A DNA stretch of 64,000 nt from CAYJAD01 sp964370015. GTDB lineage: Bacteria > Desulfobacterota > Desulfovibrionia > Desulfovibrionales > Desulfovibrionaceae. Numbering within the stretch: position 1 is the first letter of the stretch; every line of letters begins with the position of its first letter. Location of the stretch: the NCBI GenBank assembly GCA_964370015.1, contig CAYJHD010000003.1, positions 1-64,000 of the forward strand, written 5' to 3'. This document shows positions 33,179-41,458 of this stretch, piece by piece. Made by a program: the position numbers and the translations under genes. The notes beneath the pieces were generated by a model that saw only the letters and a program-made list of their open reading frames with translations, had not been told where the DNA came from and ran no database searches.

Positions 33179-35296
33179 CTACTGCTTAAGACCAAGCAAG
33201 GTTTCCAGCATTTGATCCGCTGTGGTAATGAGCTTGGCTGCCGCTGTATACGCATGCTGATACTTAATGAGGTTTGCCATTTCTTCATCAAGATTAACAC
33301 CGGACACGGCTTGCTGCTGATTGCTTAAATCGTTGGCCAAGGCTTCGTTATACTCGGCATTGGTTTGCGCGGTACGCGAATCAGCACCCACACGAGAAAC
33401 CAAAGAGCTATACCCTTCCACAATGCTTTGCGAGTTGGAAGTCCGCCAAGGGGTGCTAATATCAACCTTTTTCACGAGCAGGTCGCCCACGGCATTGGCA
33501 AGGGTGTTATCCGCTTCTAAAATTTGATTATCACCATTGACATAACCGGCATTGATTTGCCCCAAATTGGTGGCAATATTTTCATTGACGGCTATGTTGC
33601 TGGCATCGTTGCCCTTAAAGAAGGTATTAATGCCAAGGGTTGCCAAAACGCCCGTGGTGTCTTGCCCAATGGCAAAATCTAAAGTGGGGTCGGTGCTTTC
33701 AATGCTCAGCTTATTGTCATGAATGGCTGCATGCAAATTACCGCCAAAACCGGAATTAATGGCATCGCGCAAATCTTCAAGGCTATGCACGGCAGGATCA
33801 AAATCCTGTACACCGTCGGTGGCAGGGTCCATATCTAGCTGCATGCTTTCCATGTGGTCACCGGATTCATTGTAAAAATGAATCTTCATATTGCCTTCGG
33901 TTAAGCGATCATAAAAAGCTGCACCGCTTTGAGGCGTGCCCAAGGGCACATCGGTAAATTCCACATACTCAGAGCCATTGTACTCATGGGTAAAATTAGG
34001 ATTGGCACCTTGGCTGTGAATGCGGTTCACTTCCCAAATGAGGGCTTCGGCCACGGCATTCATTTCATCTTCATAACGACCGATATGGTCATCGCGCACG
34101 GCAAAATGTGCCGTGAGGGAACCGCCACTTAGGCGTTGTTCATTGGTGGTGCCGTCAAAATAACTTTGTGGTGTCATGTTAACGGGGCCACGTGTGGGCT
34201 CAACCCAATATAAACCACTTTTGGGCGTAATGTTAAAACGATCACCGGCGGTAAAGTTTTCCGTATCGGAAAAAGAAATCTTCACATCATGGGCTTGTAC
34301 GGGATCCACCACGCCGTCGCCGTCATCATCGGTGACGCTAAAAACTTTTTCTGTGCCGTCGGGGTTTTTCAGCCATGTTTGACCACCGTCCAAGGATACA
34401 CGATAGGTAGGATTGTTGGGATCGCCCACGGCGCCGGCATTGCCGCCGGTCAACATTTCCACGGTGTATTCAAAGGAGTCGGAACCATCAAAAATAAGCT
34501 CGCCCTCATAATCAGAGTTGGGAATCAAATCATTTTCGGCGCGCGGCCCAAGGAATTGAAATTCAGAAGTGACATCACCTTGCACCAAGGGCATACCGTT
34601 GGTGGTACGCACCACAAATTCATCGTCGTGGGTATATTCGGTTTTGATGTCAATATAGGTGGCAAGCTCGCGCACAGCCAAATCACGCTTATTGAGTAAA
34701 TCGTTAGGGTTACTTACGCCATCGATGGTATTGGCAGTGATTTGCTTATTCAGATCGGCAATGCTTTCCACAAGCTCATTGACGCGCTCCACGTCCACCT
34801 CGATGTTCAAATCCATCTGCTCACGAATTTGATCAAGGTCATCCATGGTATCATTCATGAGCAAGCCAAGGTTTTGGGACAAAGTCACCAAGTTTTGGCG
34901 TGTGGCGTCATCGTCGGGGCGCAGGGCAAGGTCTTCCCAAGCTTTAAAGAAAGCCGACAAAGAATCGTTGATACCGGTGCGGTTGGACTCGTTAAAAATG
35001 CTTTCCACAGAGCTTAGAGTATTTTCTTGCTCCGCCCAGCGCGCGGCTTCGGAAGACTTATCAAGGAAGGAAACTTCCACAAATTGGTCAAAGCGACGCA
35101 ACACCTGCACGGCATTGACGCCCATGCCCAAGGCACCGGGATTGTACGTTAAAGAAAAAGCATCTTCCAACTGTACATATTGACGAGCATAGCCCGGGGT
35201 ATCCACGTTGGCAATGTTATTACCGGTGGTGGCTATGGTGGCTTGCTGGGCGTTAAGCGCGGACTGGCCTATATTAAATAAAGCACCAATACTCAT
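33179..35296 (-). CDS. flgK: Flagellar hook-associated protein 1
   Basis: A 705-residue FlgK that joins hook and filament. N-terminal MSIGALFNIGQSALNAQQATIATTGNNIANVDTPGYARQYVQLED and C-terminal VNLDEEMANLIKYQHAYTAAAKLITTADQMLETLLGLKQ are the family's coiled-coil ends. The exposed middle contains SLDGGQTW (about 301-308, the same Asp-box type as in FlgL) and DDDGDGVVDPVQ (about 322-333), which fits a calcium-binding loop. GGGAGG precedes the ATG, which overlaps the flgN stop as TAATG, so the two are translationally coupled. Confidence 0.96.
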   Translation of the reverse strand: MSIGALFNIGQSALNAQQATIATTGNNIANVDTPGYARQYVQLEDAFSLTYNPGALGMGVNAVQVLRRFDQFVEVSFLDKSSEAARWAEQENTLSSVESIFNESNRTGINDSLSAFFKAWEDLALRPDDDATRQNLVTLSQNLGLLMNDTMDDLDQIREQMDLNIEVDVERVNELVESIADLNKQITANTIDGVSNPNDLLNKRDLAVRELATYIDIKTEYTHDDEFVVRTTNGMPLVQGDVTSEFQFLGPRAENDLIPNSDYEGELIFDGSDSFEYTVEMLTGGNAGAVGDPNNPTYRVSLDGGQTWLKNPDGTEKVFSVTDDDGDGVVDPVQAHDVKISFSDTENFTAGDRFNITPKSGLYWVEPTRGPVNMTPQSYFDGTTNEQRLSGGSLTAHFAVRDDHIGRYEDEMNAVAEALIWEVNRIHSQGANPNFTHEYNGSEYVEFTDVPLGTPQSGAAFYDRLTEGNMKIHFYNESGDHMESMQLDMDPATDGVQDFDPAVHSLEDLRDAINSGFGGNLHAAIHDNKLSIESTDPTLDFAIGQDTTGVLATLGINTFFKGNDASNIAVNENIATNLGQINAGYVNGDNQILEADNTLANAVGDLLVKKVDISTPWRTSNSQSIVEGYSSLVSRVGADSRTAQTNAEYNEALANDLSNQQQAVSGVNLDEEMANLIKYQHAYTAAAKLITTADQMLETLLGLKQ

Positions 35297-35760
35297 TATA
35301 GCCTCCCGGAGATAAGTGCCGCTTGCGGTCTTTGCTTACCCATGTAGCCACGTCTGCCATAGGTCATGCCGTGCTTTGGGGTAAGTTGCGAATGCAAAGA
35401 ATGCATGACGCGCTGGCTTTGATCGAGTAGAGCCAAAGAAAGCTGTGCATTGCGCGAAGCAAGTCGAGCTGCCTTTTGCTCATGGGCATCCATGTCATCA
35501 AAAAGTGCCATTAAATTGCGGCCTTGCTCCTCTGGCAAGAGGGTAACGTACACCTTAAGTCTGCCGCCATCCAACATGGTTTGCACACCAATTTTTTCCA
35601 CAGCCAATTGGCGAATGAGCTCTTGAATGGACATTTCCAAGGCAACCACTTCTTGTGTTTCGCGATTACGCAAGAGTACATATTCTTCTTCCAGCAAATC
35701 CACCAAAAGGTGCATGGCTTGCTTTTGTCTTTGTAATGCTTCGTATATGCGATGGTACAT
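35296..35760 (-). CDS. flgN: FlgN-type chaperone for FlgK and FlgL
   Basis: A 154-residue helical protein. FlgN keeps the hook-junction subunits unfolded and escorts them to the export gate. The family match is at MYHRIYEALQRQKQAMHLLVDLLEEEYVLLRNRETQEVVALEMSIQELIRQLAVEK, a paired-helix pattern, with a variable C-terminal tail rich in Arg/Gln. It lies directly before flgK and stops inside its start codon. Sequence conservation in FlgN is low, so position weighs heavily. Confidence 0.85.
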   Translation of the reverse strand: MYHRIYEALQRQKQAMHLLVDLLEEEYVLLRNRETQEVVALEMSIQELIRQLAVEKIGVQTMLDGGRLKVYVTLLPEEQGRNLMALFDDMDAHEQKAARLASRNAQLSLALLDQSQRVMHSLHSQLTPKHGMTYGRRGYMGKQRPQAALISGRL

Positions 35761-35833
35761 GGTGGCTTCCTTTGACGAAATGTGATCTCACCGCCTTGGC
35801 GGCTGAGCAGGGAAAATTCTACCCTACTTCCTC

Positions 35834-35880
35834 ATGGTATGGTCTTTGTTGCAAAATTAATGCCGAAAGATGCATACCAT
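35834..35880 (-). promoter_or_regulatory. Sigma-54-like promoter of flgN-flgK-flgL inside an inverted repeat
   Basis: On the minus strand TCGGCATTAATTTTGCAA (35866-35849) has GGCA and TTGCA with exact -24/-12 spacing; the T before GG and the C of CAC are off consensus. It is enclosed by ATGGTATG (35834-35841) and CATACCAT (35873-35880), a perfect 8-bp inverted repeat. The implied leader to flgN is about 80 nt. Confidence 0.45.
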
Positions 35881-35892
35881 ATGCTTTACCCA

Positions 35893-37059
35893 TTAACTTT
35901 GCCTTTTTACAGTGTTAGGATCTATGGGGGTAAAACCCACAGGAGTAACGGGGTTAAGGCTGGCCGATGGGTTGTTTACCGGGGTTAACGGTAGGGGAGA
36001 CGCCACCGGATTGGCTACGCTTTCCTGAGCCTTACGTAAGGCCTCTTGCACAGCATTACTGGCTTGCTGGCTGGGGCTGGCTTGTTGCCATGCGCCCGCT
36101 TGCGGCTGTGCTAAAAAGGGATTGGCCCCTGCGCTTTGTTGCAGGGCGGCCTTAGCCATGAGGTCTTTCATATGACTTTCTGCATCACCTTGGCGCTCAT
36201 TCTTGGGCACATTGGTGGTGTAGGTGGTGCGTAGCACTTGGGGCGCGGCTTGCGTTGGGGGAAGCACGCCGTTGGCCGGAGGTGCGCTACCCACAATTTG
36301 CTGCACTTGTTGCGCCCTTTGCGGCCCTGTGAGAGTGCCGGTACTAGCCCCTTGCTTGGCTTGCAAACCTGCTAAAAAATGTTGCACCGCCGCGCTATTT
36401 TGGCCTGCATTGGACGGATCCACTGCGCCTGGCACAATTGCTGTTGGCGTGGAAGGCGAAGCGGACGCACTCTGGGCTGTGGCCGCGCCACTTTGCGGGC
36501 TCACGTCTTCATACAAAGAAGCAAACTTTTGCGCAGAAGCATTTTTACTTTCAGCCACAGGCGTCGCGCTCTTGGGTTCATCCAAGGCCCCTTCATGCCC
36601 AGTGAGAGAAGCCACATGGGCGGCTGTTCCTGCAGGAACCATGGGCGCCACTTGAATTTCAAAACCCTTGGCATTGGCGGTGGCATGAGCTGTGGTCTTA
36701 CTGACGTTGAACAGATTTTCCGAAAGCTGCTCATACATCATATCAGCAAGGCCAATACCGCCACCTTGCGACATTTTCTTGGAAAATTCTTGGTCATACA
36801 TGCTTTGCCAAAATTTTTCTTCCTTACCCACAAGAGGATTTTCTTGGGGTAGGGTGGCGCGCATTTGTTGCCACATTTTCTGGATGAAAATGGATTCAAA
36901 GTTTTCGCAAGTGTCGCGCAGCTTGGCGGCCTTTTCCGCATCATTGAGCTTGGTTTGCCCAAGACCCTTGATTTCGTTCTGGGCCATTTCCATTTTTTGC
37001 GTCTGCAATTGCGTCGCAGAATGGGCAGGATTTGTCAGCATATTAATGGGAGTTGACAT
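35893..37059 (-). CDS. flgJ: FlgJ-like rod-binding protein with disordered C-terminus
   Basis: A 388-residue protein. Residues about 35-120 match the FlgJ N-terminal rod-binding domain: KAAKLRDTCENFESIFIQKMWQQMRATLPQENPLVGKEEKFWQSMYDQEFSKKMSQGGGIGLADMMYEQL. The remaining 260 residues are low-complexity Ala/Pro/Gln/Ser-rich and contain no glucosaminidase domain, unlike the two-domain enteric FlgJ. Single-domain FlgJ proteins without a muramidase are common outside enterics. Rod penetration of the wall must then use another enzyme. GGAGG for it lies within flgI, and start and stop overlap as TAATG. Confidence 0.88.
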   Translation of the reverse strand: MSTPINMLTNPAHSATQLQTQKMEMAQNEIKGLGQTKLNDAEKAAKLRDTCENFESIFIQKMWQQMRATLPQENPLVGKEEKFWQSMYDQEFSKKMSQGGGIGLADMMYEQLSENLFNVSKTTAHATANAKGFEIQVAPMVPAGTAAHVASLTGHEGALDEPKSATPVAESKNASAQKFASLYEDVSPQSGAATAQSASASPSTPTAIVPGAVDPSNAGQNSAAVQHFLAGLQAKQGASTGTLTGPQRAQQVQQIVGSAPPANGVLPPTQAAPQVLRTTYTTNVPKNERQGDAESHMKDLMAKAALQQSAGANPFLAQPQAGAWQQASPSQQASNAVQEALRKAQESVANPVASPLPLTPVNNPSASLNPVTPVGFTPIDPNTVKRQS

Positions 37060-38192
37060 TAGATGACCTCCAATTGCGCGTGCAAAGCACCCGATACTTG
37101 CATGGTGCGTAAGATGGAAATTAAATCACGAGGTGTGGCACCAATGGCATTGAGCCCGTCCACCAATTCTTGCAAAGTTGCCCCTTCCACCACCATAAGA
37201 CGTCTATTTTCTTCACGTACATCCAAAGCGGTTTCAGGAGTAACCACCGTTTGCCCTTGCGAAAAAGGCCCAGGCTGTGAAACTTGTTCCGTTTCTTGTA
37301 CGGTGATTTGTAAATTACCGTGCGCCACAGCAGTTTGAGAAATACGCACATTGCGTCCCAGCACCACAGTGCCAGTTTTTTCATCCACCACCACCTTGGC
37401 CGGAGCATCGGGGGACACTTCTATATTTTCCAAGGAGGCCATGAGTGGCACTAAGTTATTGGTGTACTGCGGTGGCACTTGCACTTGCACCGTGGCCGCA
37501 TCCATGGCTTTGGAAAAAGGCCCGCCCATGGCTTCGTTTACGCGCTCAGAAATATCTTGGCTTGTGCTAAAGTCCGGCGTGCGCAAATTTAAGGTAAGTT
37601 TGCTTTGATCATTGAATTGAAAAGGGATGCCGCGTTCAATGGTGGCACCGCCGGGAATGACACCCACGGTGGAAATGTTTTTTTGCGTACGAGCCGCAGC
37701 ACCTTCGGCAGTGAAGCCGCCCACTGTGAGGGAACCTTGCGCCAAAGCATAGGTCTTACCATCCACACCCTTAAGAGTGGTCTGCAAAAGCACACCGCCC
37801 AAGAGAGAAGAAGCATCGCCCACCGACGATAAGGTTACATCTATGCGAGAGCCGGGCTTGGAAGTAACGGGCATACGCGCCGTCACCATGACCGATGCCA
37901 CGTTTTTGACTTTAACATCGTCAGGATCCACCCCAATACCCATCTTATCCATCATGTTGGCAAGGGAGGATGTGGTGAAGCTCACATTGTTTTTATCGCC
38001 TGTACCGGCAAGACCCACCACAAGGCCATAACCTATGAGCTGGTTATCGCGCTGACCTGAAAAAGATGCAATATCTTTAAGCCTTACGGCATTGGCAGGC
38101 AAAGCCATAAGCAATAAAAAGCTGAGCAAAAATACACTTTGTATAAGTAAAAACGGCGTACGTTTTAGGGTAAAAGTAGAGGTCAAAATCAT
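37059..38192 (-). CDS. flgI: Flagellar P-ring protein FlgI
   Basis: A 377-residue secreted protein forming the periplasmic bushing around the rod. Residues about 15-37 are a signal peptide (FLLIQSVFLLSFLLLMALPANA). The mature protein starts VRLKDIASFSGQRDNQLIGYGLVVGLAGTGDKN, followed by other family blocks such as VMVTARMPVTSKPGSRIDVTLSSVGDASSLLGGVLLQTTLKGVDGKTYALAQGSL and AIGATPRDLISILRTMQVSGALHAQLEVI. AAGGAG precedes the ATG. flgH and flgG, usual upstream partners, are not here; the neighbour upstream is a divergent PHP gene. Confidence 0.96.
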   Translation of the reverse strand: MILTSTFTLKRTPFLLIQSVFLLSFLLLMALPANAVRLKDIASFSGQRDNQLIGYGLVVGLAGTGDKNNVSFTTSSLANMMDKMGIGVDPDDVKVKNVASVMVTARMPVTSKPGSRIDVTLSSVGDASSLLGGVLLQTTLKGVDGKTYALAQGSLTVGGFTAEGAAARTQKNISTVGVIPGGATIERGIPFQFNDQSKLTLNLRTPDFSTSQDISERVNEAMGGPFSKAMDAATVQVQVPPQYTNNLVPLMASLENIEVSPDAPAKVVVDEKTGTVVLGRNVRISQTAVAHGNLQITVQETEQVSQPGPFSQGQTVVTPETALDVREENRRLMVVEGATLQELVDGLNAIGATPRDLISILRTMQVSGALHAQLEVI

Positions 38193-38231
38193 GACGGATT
38201 CTCCTTTAGGGTGGCTCCCTACGGGAGGAGT

Positions 38232-38247
38232 TGCACAAAGTATTCCA
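38232..38247 (-). promoter_or_regulatory. Weak sigma-54-like element upstream of flgI
   Basis: On the minus strand TGGAATACTTTGTGCA has the GG and GC at the -24/-12 distance but differs from consensus in CAC and the first T of TTGC. The implied start lies about 30 nt before the flgI ATG, a fitting leader with the ribosome-binding site inside. Confidence 0.3.
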
Positions 38248-38400
38248 TAGTGATGGGGGTAGGGGATGGGAGCGTTTCAGCGCAAGGTCGCGCGCCCCTT
38301 GTCCCCATGACATCTTTGTGCTAGCCTTATTTTGCACATAAATGAATGTTTCGCATTAAATGCATATATTTTCGCCCAGCTTTGGCATAAAAGAGTACTT

Positions 38401-39312
38401 ATGACCGCATATGTAGATTTGCACACACACACCCTGGCCTCCGATGGTCGCAAATCCTCCTCCGCCGTGGTGAAAATGGCCGCCAAGCTGGGTCTTGCCG
38501 CCGTGGCCATCACCGATCATGACACTTTGGCCGGTTTACCTAAAGCCGAGGCTCAAGGGCGTAAAGATGGCATTGAAGTTATTCGTGGGTGCGAGTTTTC
38601 CATTTTTTCCACCTATGGCGAAGTGCACATCTTGGCCCTTTGGGTACCCAAAAGAGCCATAAAAATTGAAAGAGCCCTCAAAAAATTACGCGAAGACCGC
38701 TTGCACAGAAATTTTGTCATTGTGGAAAAATTGCAACAACTGGGGCTTGATATTCAGCATGAAGAAGTGGCCAAAGCCGCACGCACTGTGGAAGGCATGC
38801 CCGCCCTAAAGAGCAAAAAGCCTCAAAAAAATCAAAACTCCATTGGCAGACCCCACATAGCCACAGTTCTTTTAGAAAAGGGCTATGTGTCCAGCATTCG
38901 CGAGGCCTTTGCCAAATATTTAGGCGATGGCTGTCCGGCCTATGAGCACAAAACCTTGCTCAGTGCCGAAGCGCTCATGAAATTATTGCAAGAGGCCAAA
39001 GTCACCATAGGCCTTGCCCATCCCGGACTCATTCGCTGCACGCCCCATCAATTGGATAATTACGTAAAATACCTTAAAAAATTAGGCCTTATGAGCCTAG
39101 AAGCGTATCATAGCGAGCACGACCCCATCACCACCCAACGACTTTTGGATTTGGCCAAAAAGTATGATTTGACCGTGAGCGGCGGGTCTGACTTTCACGG
39201 CGATGTGAAGCCACATATTCATTTGGGTTTTGGTAAAGGGGATTTACGCGTGAAATTGCAAGTGTTGGAAGATTTGAAGGAGCAGCGGCGCGCTTTGGGC
39301 TATCCTGTATAA
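38401..39312 (+). CDS. PHP-domain phosphoesterase (RNase AM / nucleoside 3',5'-bisphosphatase type)
   Basis: A 303-residue single-domain PHP protein. The four metal-binding motifs are visible: DLHTHTLASDG (about 6-16), AITDHDT (about 37-43), GCEFS and HPG in GLAHPGLIR, and SGGSDFHG near the C-terminus. E. coli homologue YciV/TrpH removes the 3'-phosphate of pAp and trims RNA 5' ends. An insertion at about 125-145 (KSKKPQKNQNSIGRP) is typical. An upstream in-frame ATG at 38332 would add 23 residues without homology, so 38401 is preferred. The gene is divergent from flgI. Confidence 0.88.
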   Translation: MTAYVDLHTHTLASDGRKSSSAVVKMAAKLGLAAVAITDHDTLAGLPKAEAQGRKDGIEVIRGCEFSIFSTYGEVHILALWVPKRAIKIERALKKLREDRLHRNFVIVEKLQQLGLDIQHEEVAKAARTVEGMPALKSKKPQKNQNSIGRPHIATVLLEKGYVSSIREAFAKYLGDGCPAYEHKTLLSAEALMKLLQEAKVTIGLAHPGLIRCTPHQLDNYVKYLKKLGLMSLEAYHSEHDPITTQRLLDLAKKYDLTVSGGSDFHGDVKPHIHLGFGKGDLRVKLQVLEDLKEQRRALGYPV

Positions 39313-39446
39313 CAGGCTGACATAAATGGTAACAATGGTACAAAATAATTCACATGACGTAATGTTTCGCCCATGATTGCTGCCTTTTTCGTGGTGCGGG
39401 GCTTAAAAGGCTTGACCCTCTCACACCTTGCGTCTACATAAAACCC

Positions 39447-40721
39447 ATGCAAACAGAACTTTCCTCCCCTTTTATTCCCGAGCTTCTAGCTCCTGTGGGT
39501 TCCATGGATCAATTGGACGCCGCCATTTTATATGGTGCCAATGCCGTCTATCTGGGAGGCTCCGCTTCCCTTCGTGCAGGACGCCCCTTTTCAGCCGAAG
39601 CCCTTGCCACAGCCAGAGCCAAAACCAAGGCCGCCGGCGTGCAACTATTTTTTTGTTGCAATGCCTTTCCTCGTCAGCATGATTTATCTGCCGCGCTGGA
39701 AAATTTAGCCCTTGGCGCGGAAGCCGCAGTGGATGCGTATATCATTGCCGATGCCGGTGTTTTTTCCTTGGCTAGAAAGCATTTCCCCCATATTCCCATT
39801 CACCTTTCCACCCAAGCCAACACTTGCAACGCCGCTTCTGTGGCCTTTTGGCATGATCTTGGGGCAGAACGTGTGAATTTAGCCCGAGAATTGCGTCTGC
39901 ATGAAATTCGCGCCATTCGTAAAGCTTGCCCAGAGGTGGAACTGGAGTGTTTTGTTCACGGGGCGCAATGTCTTGCCATTTCGGGGCAATGTTTGCTTTC
40001 TGCATGGCTGAACAATAGACCTGCCAATGCCGGACAATGCACTCAGCCTTGCCGTTTTGAATACCGCCCCATGCCCGGCACCAGTCAGCTTTTTGAGGAA
40101 AGCTGGCGCACCGGCACCCCCACATGGGAAATCACCCAAGGCGACGATAAGTACTCGGCCTTTTGGTCACCGGAAGATTTATGCCTTCTCCCCTTTGTGC
40201 CATGGTTCATGCGCCAAAAAATCACCGCCCTTAAAATAGAAGGGCGCATGCGCACCGGTGCCTACACAGCCCACGCTGTGGATGGCTATCGCCGCGCCAT
40301 AGACATGGCCGCGCAAATATCCTCGCATAAAGCGTGGAAAGAAGCCTTACCTGATCTCATGTTTGACATTGAGCAGTGGACATCGCGCGATTTGGGCACG
40401 GGCTTTTTTATGCCCAAGCATCAAAAACTTGCCTTGGCGCACAATCGAGGCAAGGGCGGGTTTTCTCCTTTGCTAGCTCGCCTCGAAGAAGAATTACAAC
40501 CAGGCACATGGCGCATCAGCGTGCGCTCGCAATGGAAAGCTGAGCGCAAGGCCTATGTGTTCATGCCCGAGGGACAAAGACCGCTTCTGGAGCAAGGCAA
40601 ATATCGATTGGAAAATCACTTGGGAGAAAGCGTAGACACGGTGCATCCCGGCATGGAAGCCACCTTGCATTGTGACGTACAAGGACTCAGCGCAGGTGCT
40701 TATGTGGAAGGCTTAGAGTAG
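39447..40721 (+). CDS. Peptidase U32 family protein (tRNA/rRNA hydroxylation type)
   Basis: A 424-residue U32 protein: PELLAPVGSMDQLDAAILYGANAVYLGG at residues 8-35, and the signature FVHGAQCLAISGQCLLSAWLNNRPANAGQCTQPCRFEY (about 172-210). The four cysteines of this block match the iron-sulfur ligands of TrhP/RlhA, which act in prephenate-dependent hydroxylation of tRNA or 23S rRNA. Despite the family name a peptidase role is doubtful. The length is near the TrhP/YegQ type. No ribosome-binding site is evident; the ATG at 39447 is the likeliest start. A terminator follows at 40751-40785. Confidence 0.85.
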   Translation: MQTELSSPFIPELLAPVGSMDQLDAAILYGANAVYLGGSASLRAGRPFSAEALATARAKTKAAGVQLFFCCNAFPRQHDLSAALENLALGAEAAVDAYIIADAGVFSLARKHFPHIPIHLSTQANTCNAASVAFWHDLGAERVNLARELRLHEIRAIRKACPEVELECFVHGAQCLAISGQCLLSAWLNNRPANAGQCTQPCRFEYRPMPGTSQLFEESWRTGTPTWEITQGDDKYSAFWSPEDLCLLPFVPWFMRQKITALKIEGRMRTGAYTAHAVDGYRRAIDMAAQISSHKAWKEALPDLMFDIEQWTSRDLGTGFFMPKHQKLALAHNRGKGGFSPLLARLEEELQPGTWRISVRSQWKAERKAYVFMPEGQRPLLEQGKYRLENHLGESVDTVHPGMEATLHCDVQGLSAGAYVEGLE

Positions 40722-40750
40722 GGCGTTGGAGTTCATTAAATTTTTCTGAA

Positions 40751-40785
40751 AAAAAACCTCTTGGAGATCCAAGAGGTTTTTTTTA
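40751..40785. terminator. Bidirectional terminator between the U32 gene and phoU
   Basis: AAAAAACCTCTTGG pairs perfectly with CCAAGAGGTTTTTT, giving A and T runs on both sides. Both convergent transcripts would end here. Confidence 0.92.
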
Positions 40786-40792
40786 ACTTATA

Positions 40793-41458
40793 CTAGCCCA
40801 TGCGGCGGTGCTTTAAACTTTCCCCACCATAAATGAAGTAAGTATGCTCAGCAATATTCATGGCATGACGCCATACGCGGTTTAACGTACGGCTGATGAG
40901 AATCACGTGAATGGACAATTGCGGATCCACATTTTTGCGACTGCTTAATTTGTGCATGATTTTCACATCAAGCAAAGCGGCTTCATCTTCATGCTGACGA
41001 ACCTTCAAAGCTTTTTGATGGTCGCCTTCGCGGAAAGCATCCACAGAAGCTGTATAAATCTGACGAGATGTTTGCATAAGAGCTTTGATATCATTAACAA
41101 TATCTTCATCCACGTGATCAAGCCCTTCGATGAGGATGGCAAGTTCTGCCATACGAGCGGCTTCATCGGCAATGCGCTCAAGGTCAAGCACCATGCGCAT
41201 GGCAGAAATCACAAAGCGCAAATCGCTGGCCACGGGCTGGGTGCGAGCCAAGATGCTTAAGGCCTTGGCGTCGATTTCGTTTTCCAAATCATTGATGGCG
41301 GCGTCTCCGTCAATGACGGCACTGGCGCGGCCCACGTCACCCTCTTGTAAAGACTTGCAAGCATCATCTACAGCCAAACCCACCATGGCAGACATGACCA
41401 ACAAGCGCGTGCGCAAGGTTACGATCATCTGTTGTAATTGATTTTCATTATTAGACAT
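40793..41458 (-). CDS. phoU: Phosphate transport system regulator PhoU
   Basis: A 221-residue helical-bundle protein. It links the PstSCAB transporter to PhoR and turns the Pho response off when phosphate is plentiful. The two repeated family motifs are visible: DDACKSLQEGDVGRASAVIDGDAAINDLENEIDAKALSILARTQPVASDLRFVISAMRMVLDLERIADEAARMAE (about 28-100), and the second half with MRHAMNIAEHTYFI replacing DRIGDxAxNIAE. The start overlaps the pstB stop (TAATG). Last gene of phoB-phoR-pstB-phoU. Confidence 0.95.
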   Translation of the reverse strand: MSNNENQLQQMIVTLRTRLLVMSAMVGLAVDDACKSLQEGDVGRASAVIDGDAAINDLENEIDAKALSILARTQPVASDLRFVISAMRMVLDLERIADEAARMAELAILIEGLDHVDEDIVNDIKALMQTSRQIYTASVDAFREGDHQKALKVRQHEDEAALLDVKIMHKLSSRKNVDPQLSIHVILISRTLNRVWRHAMNIAEHTYFIYGGESLKHRRMG

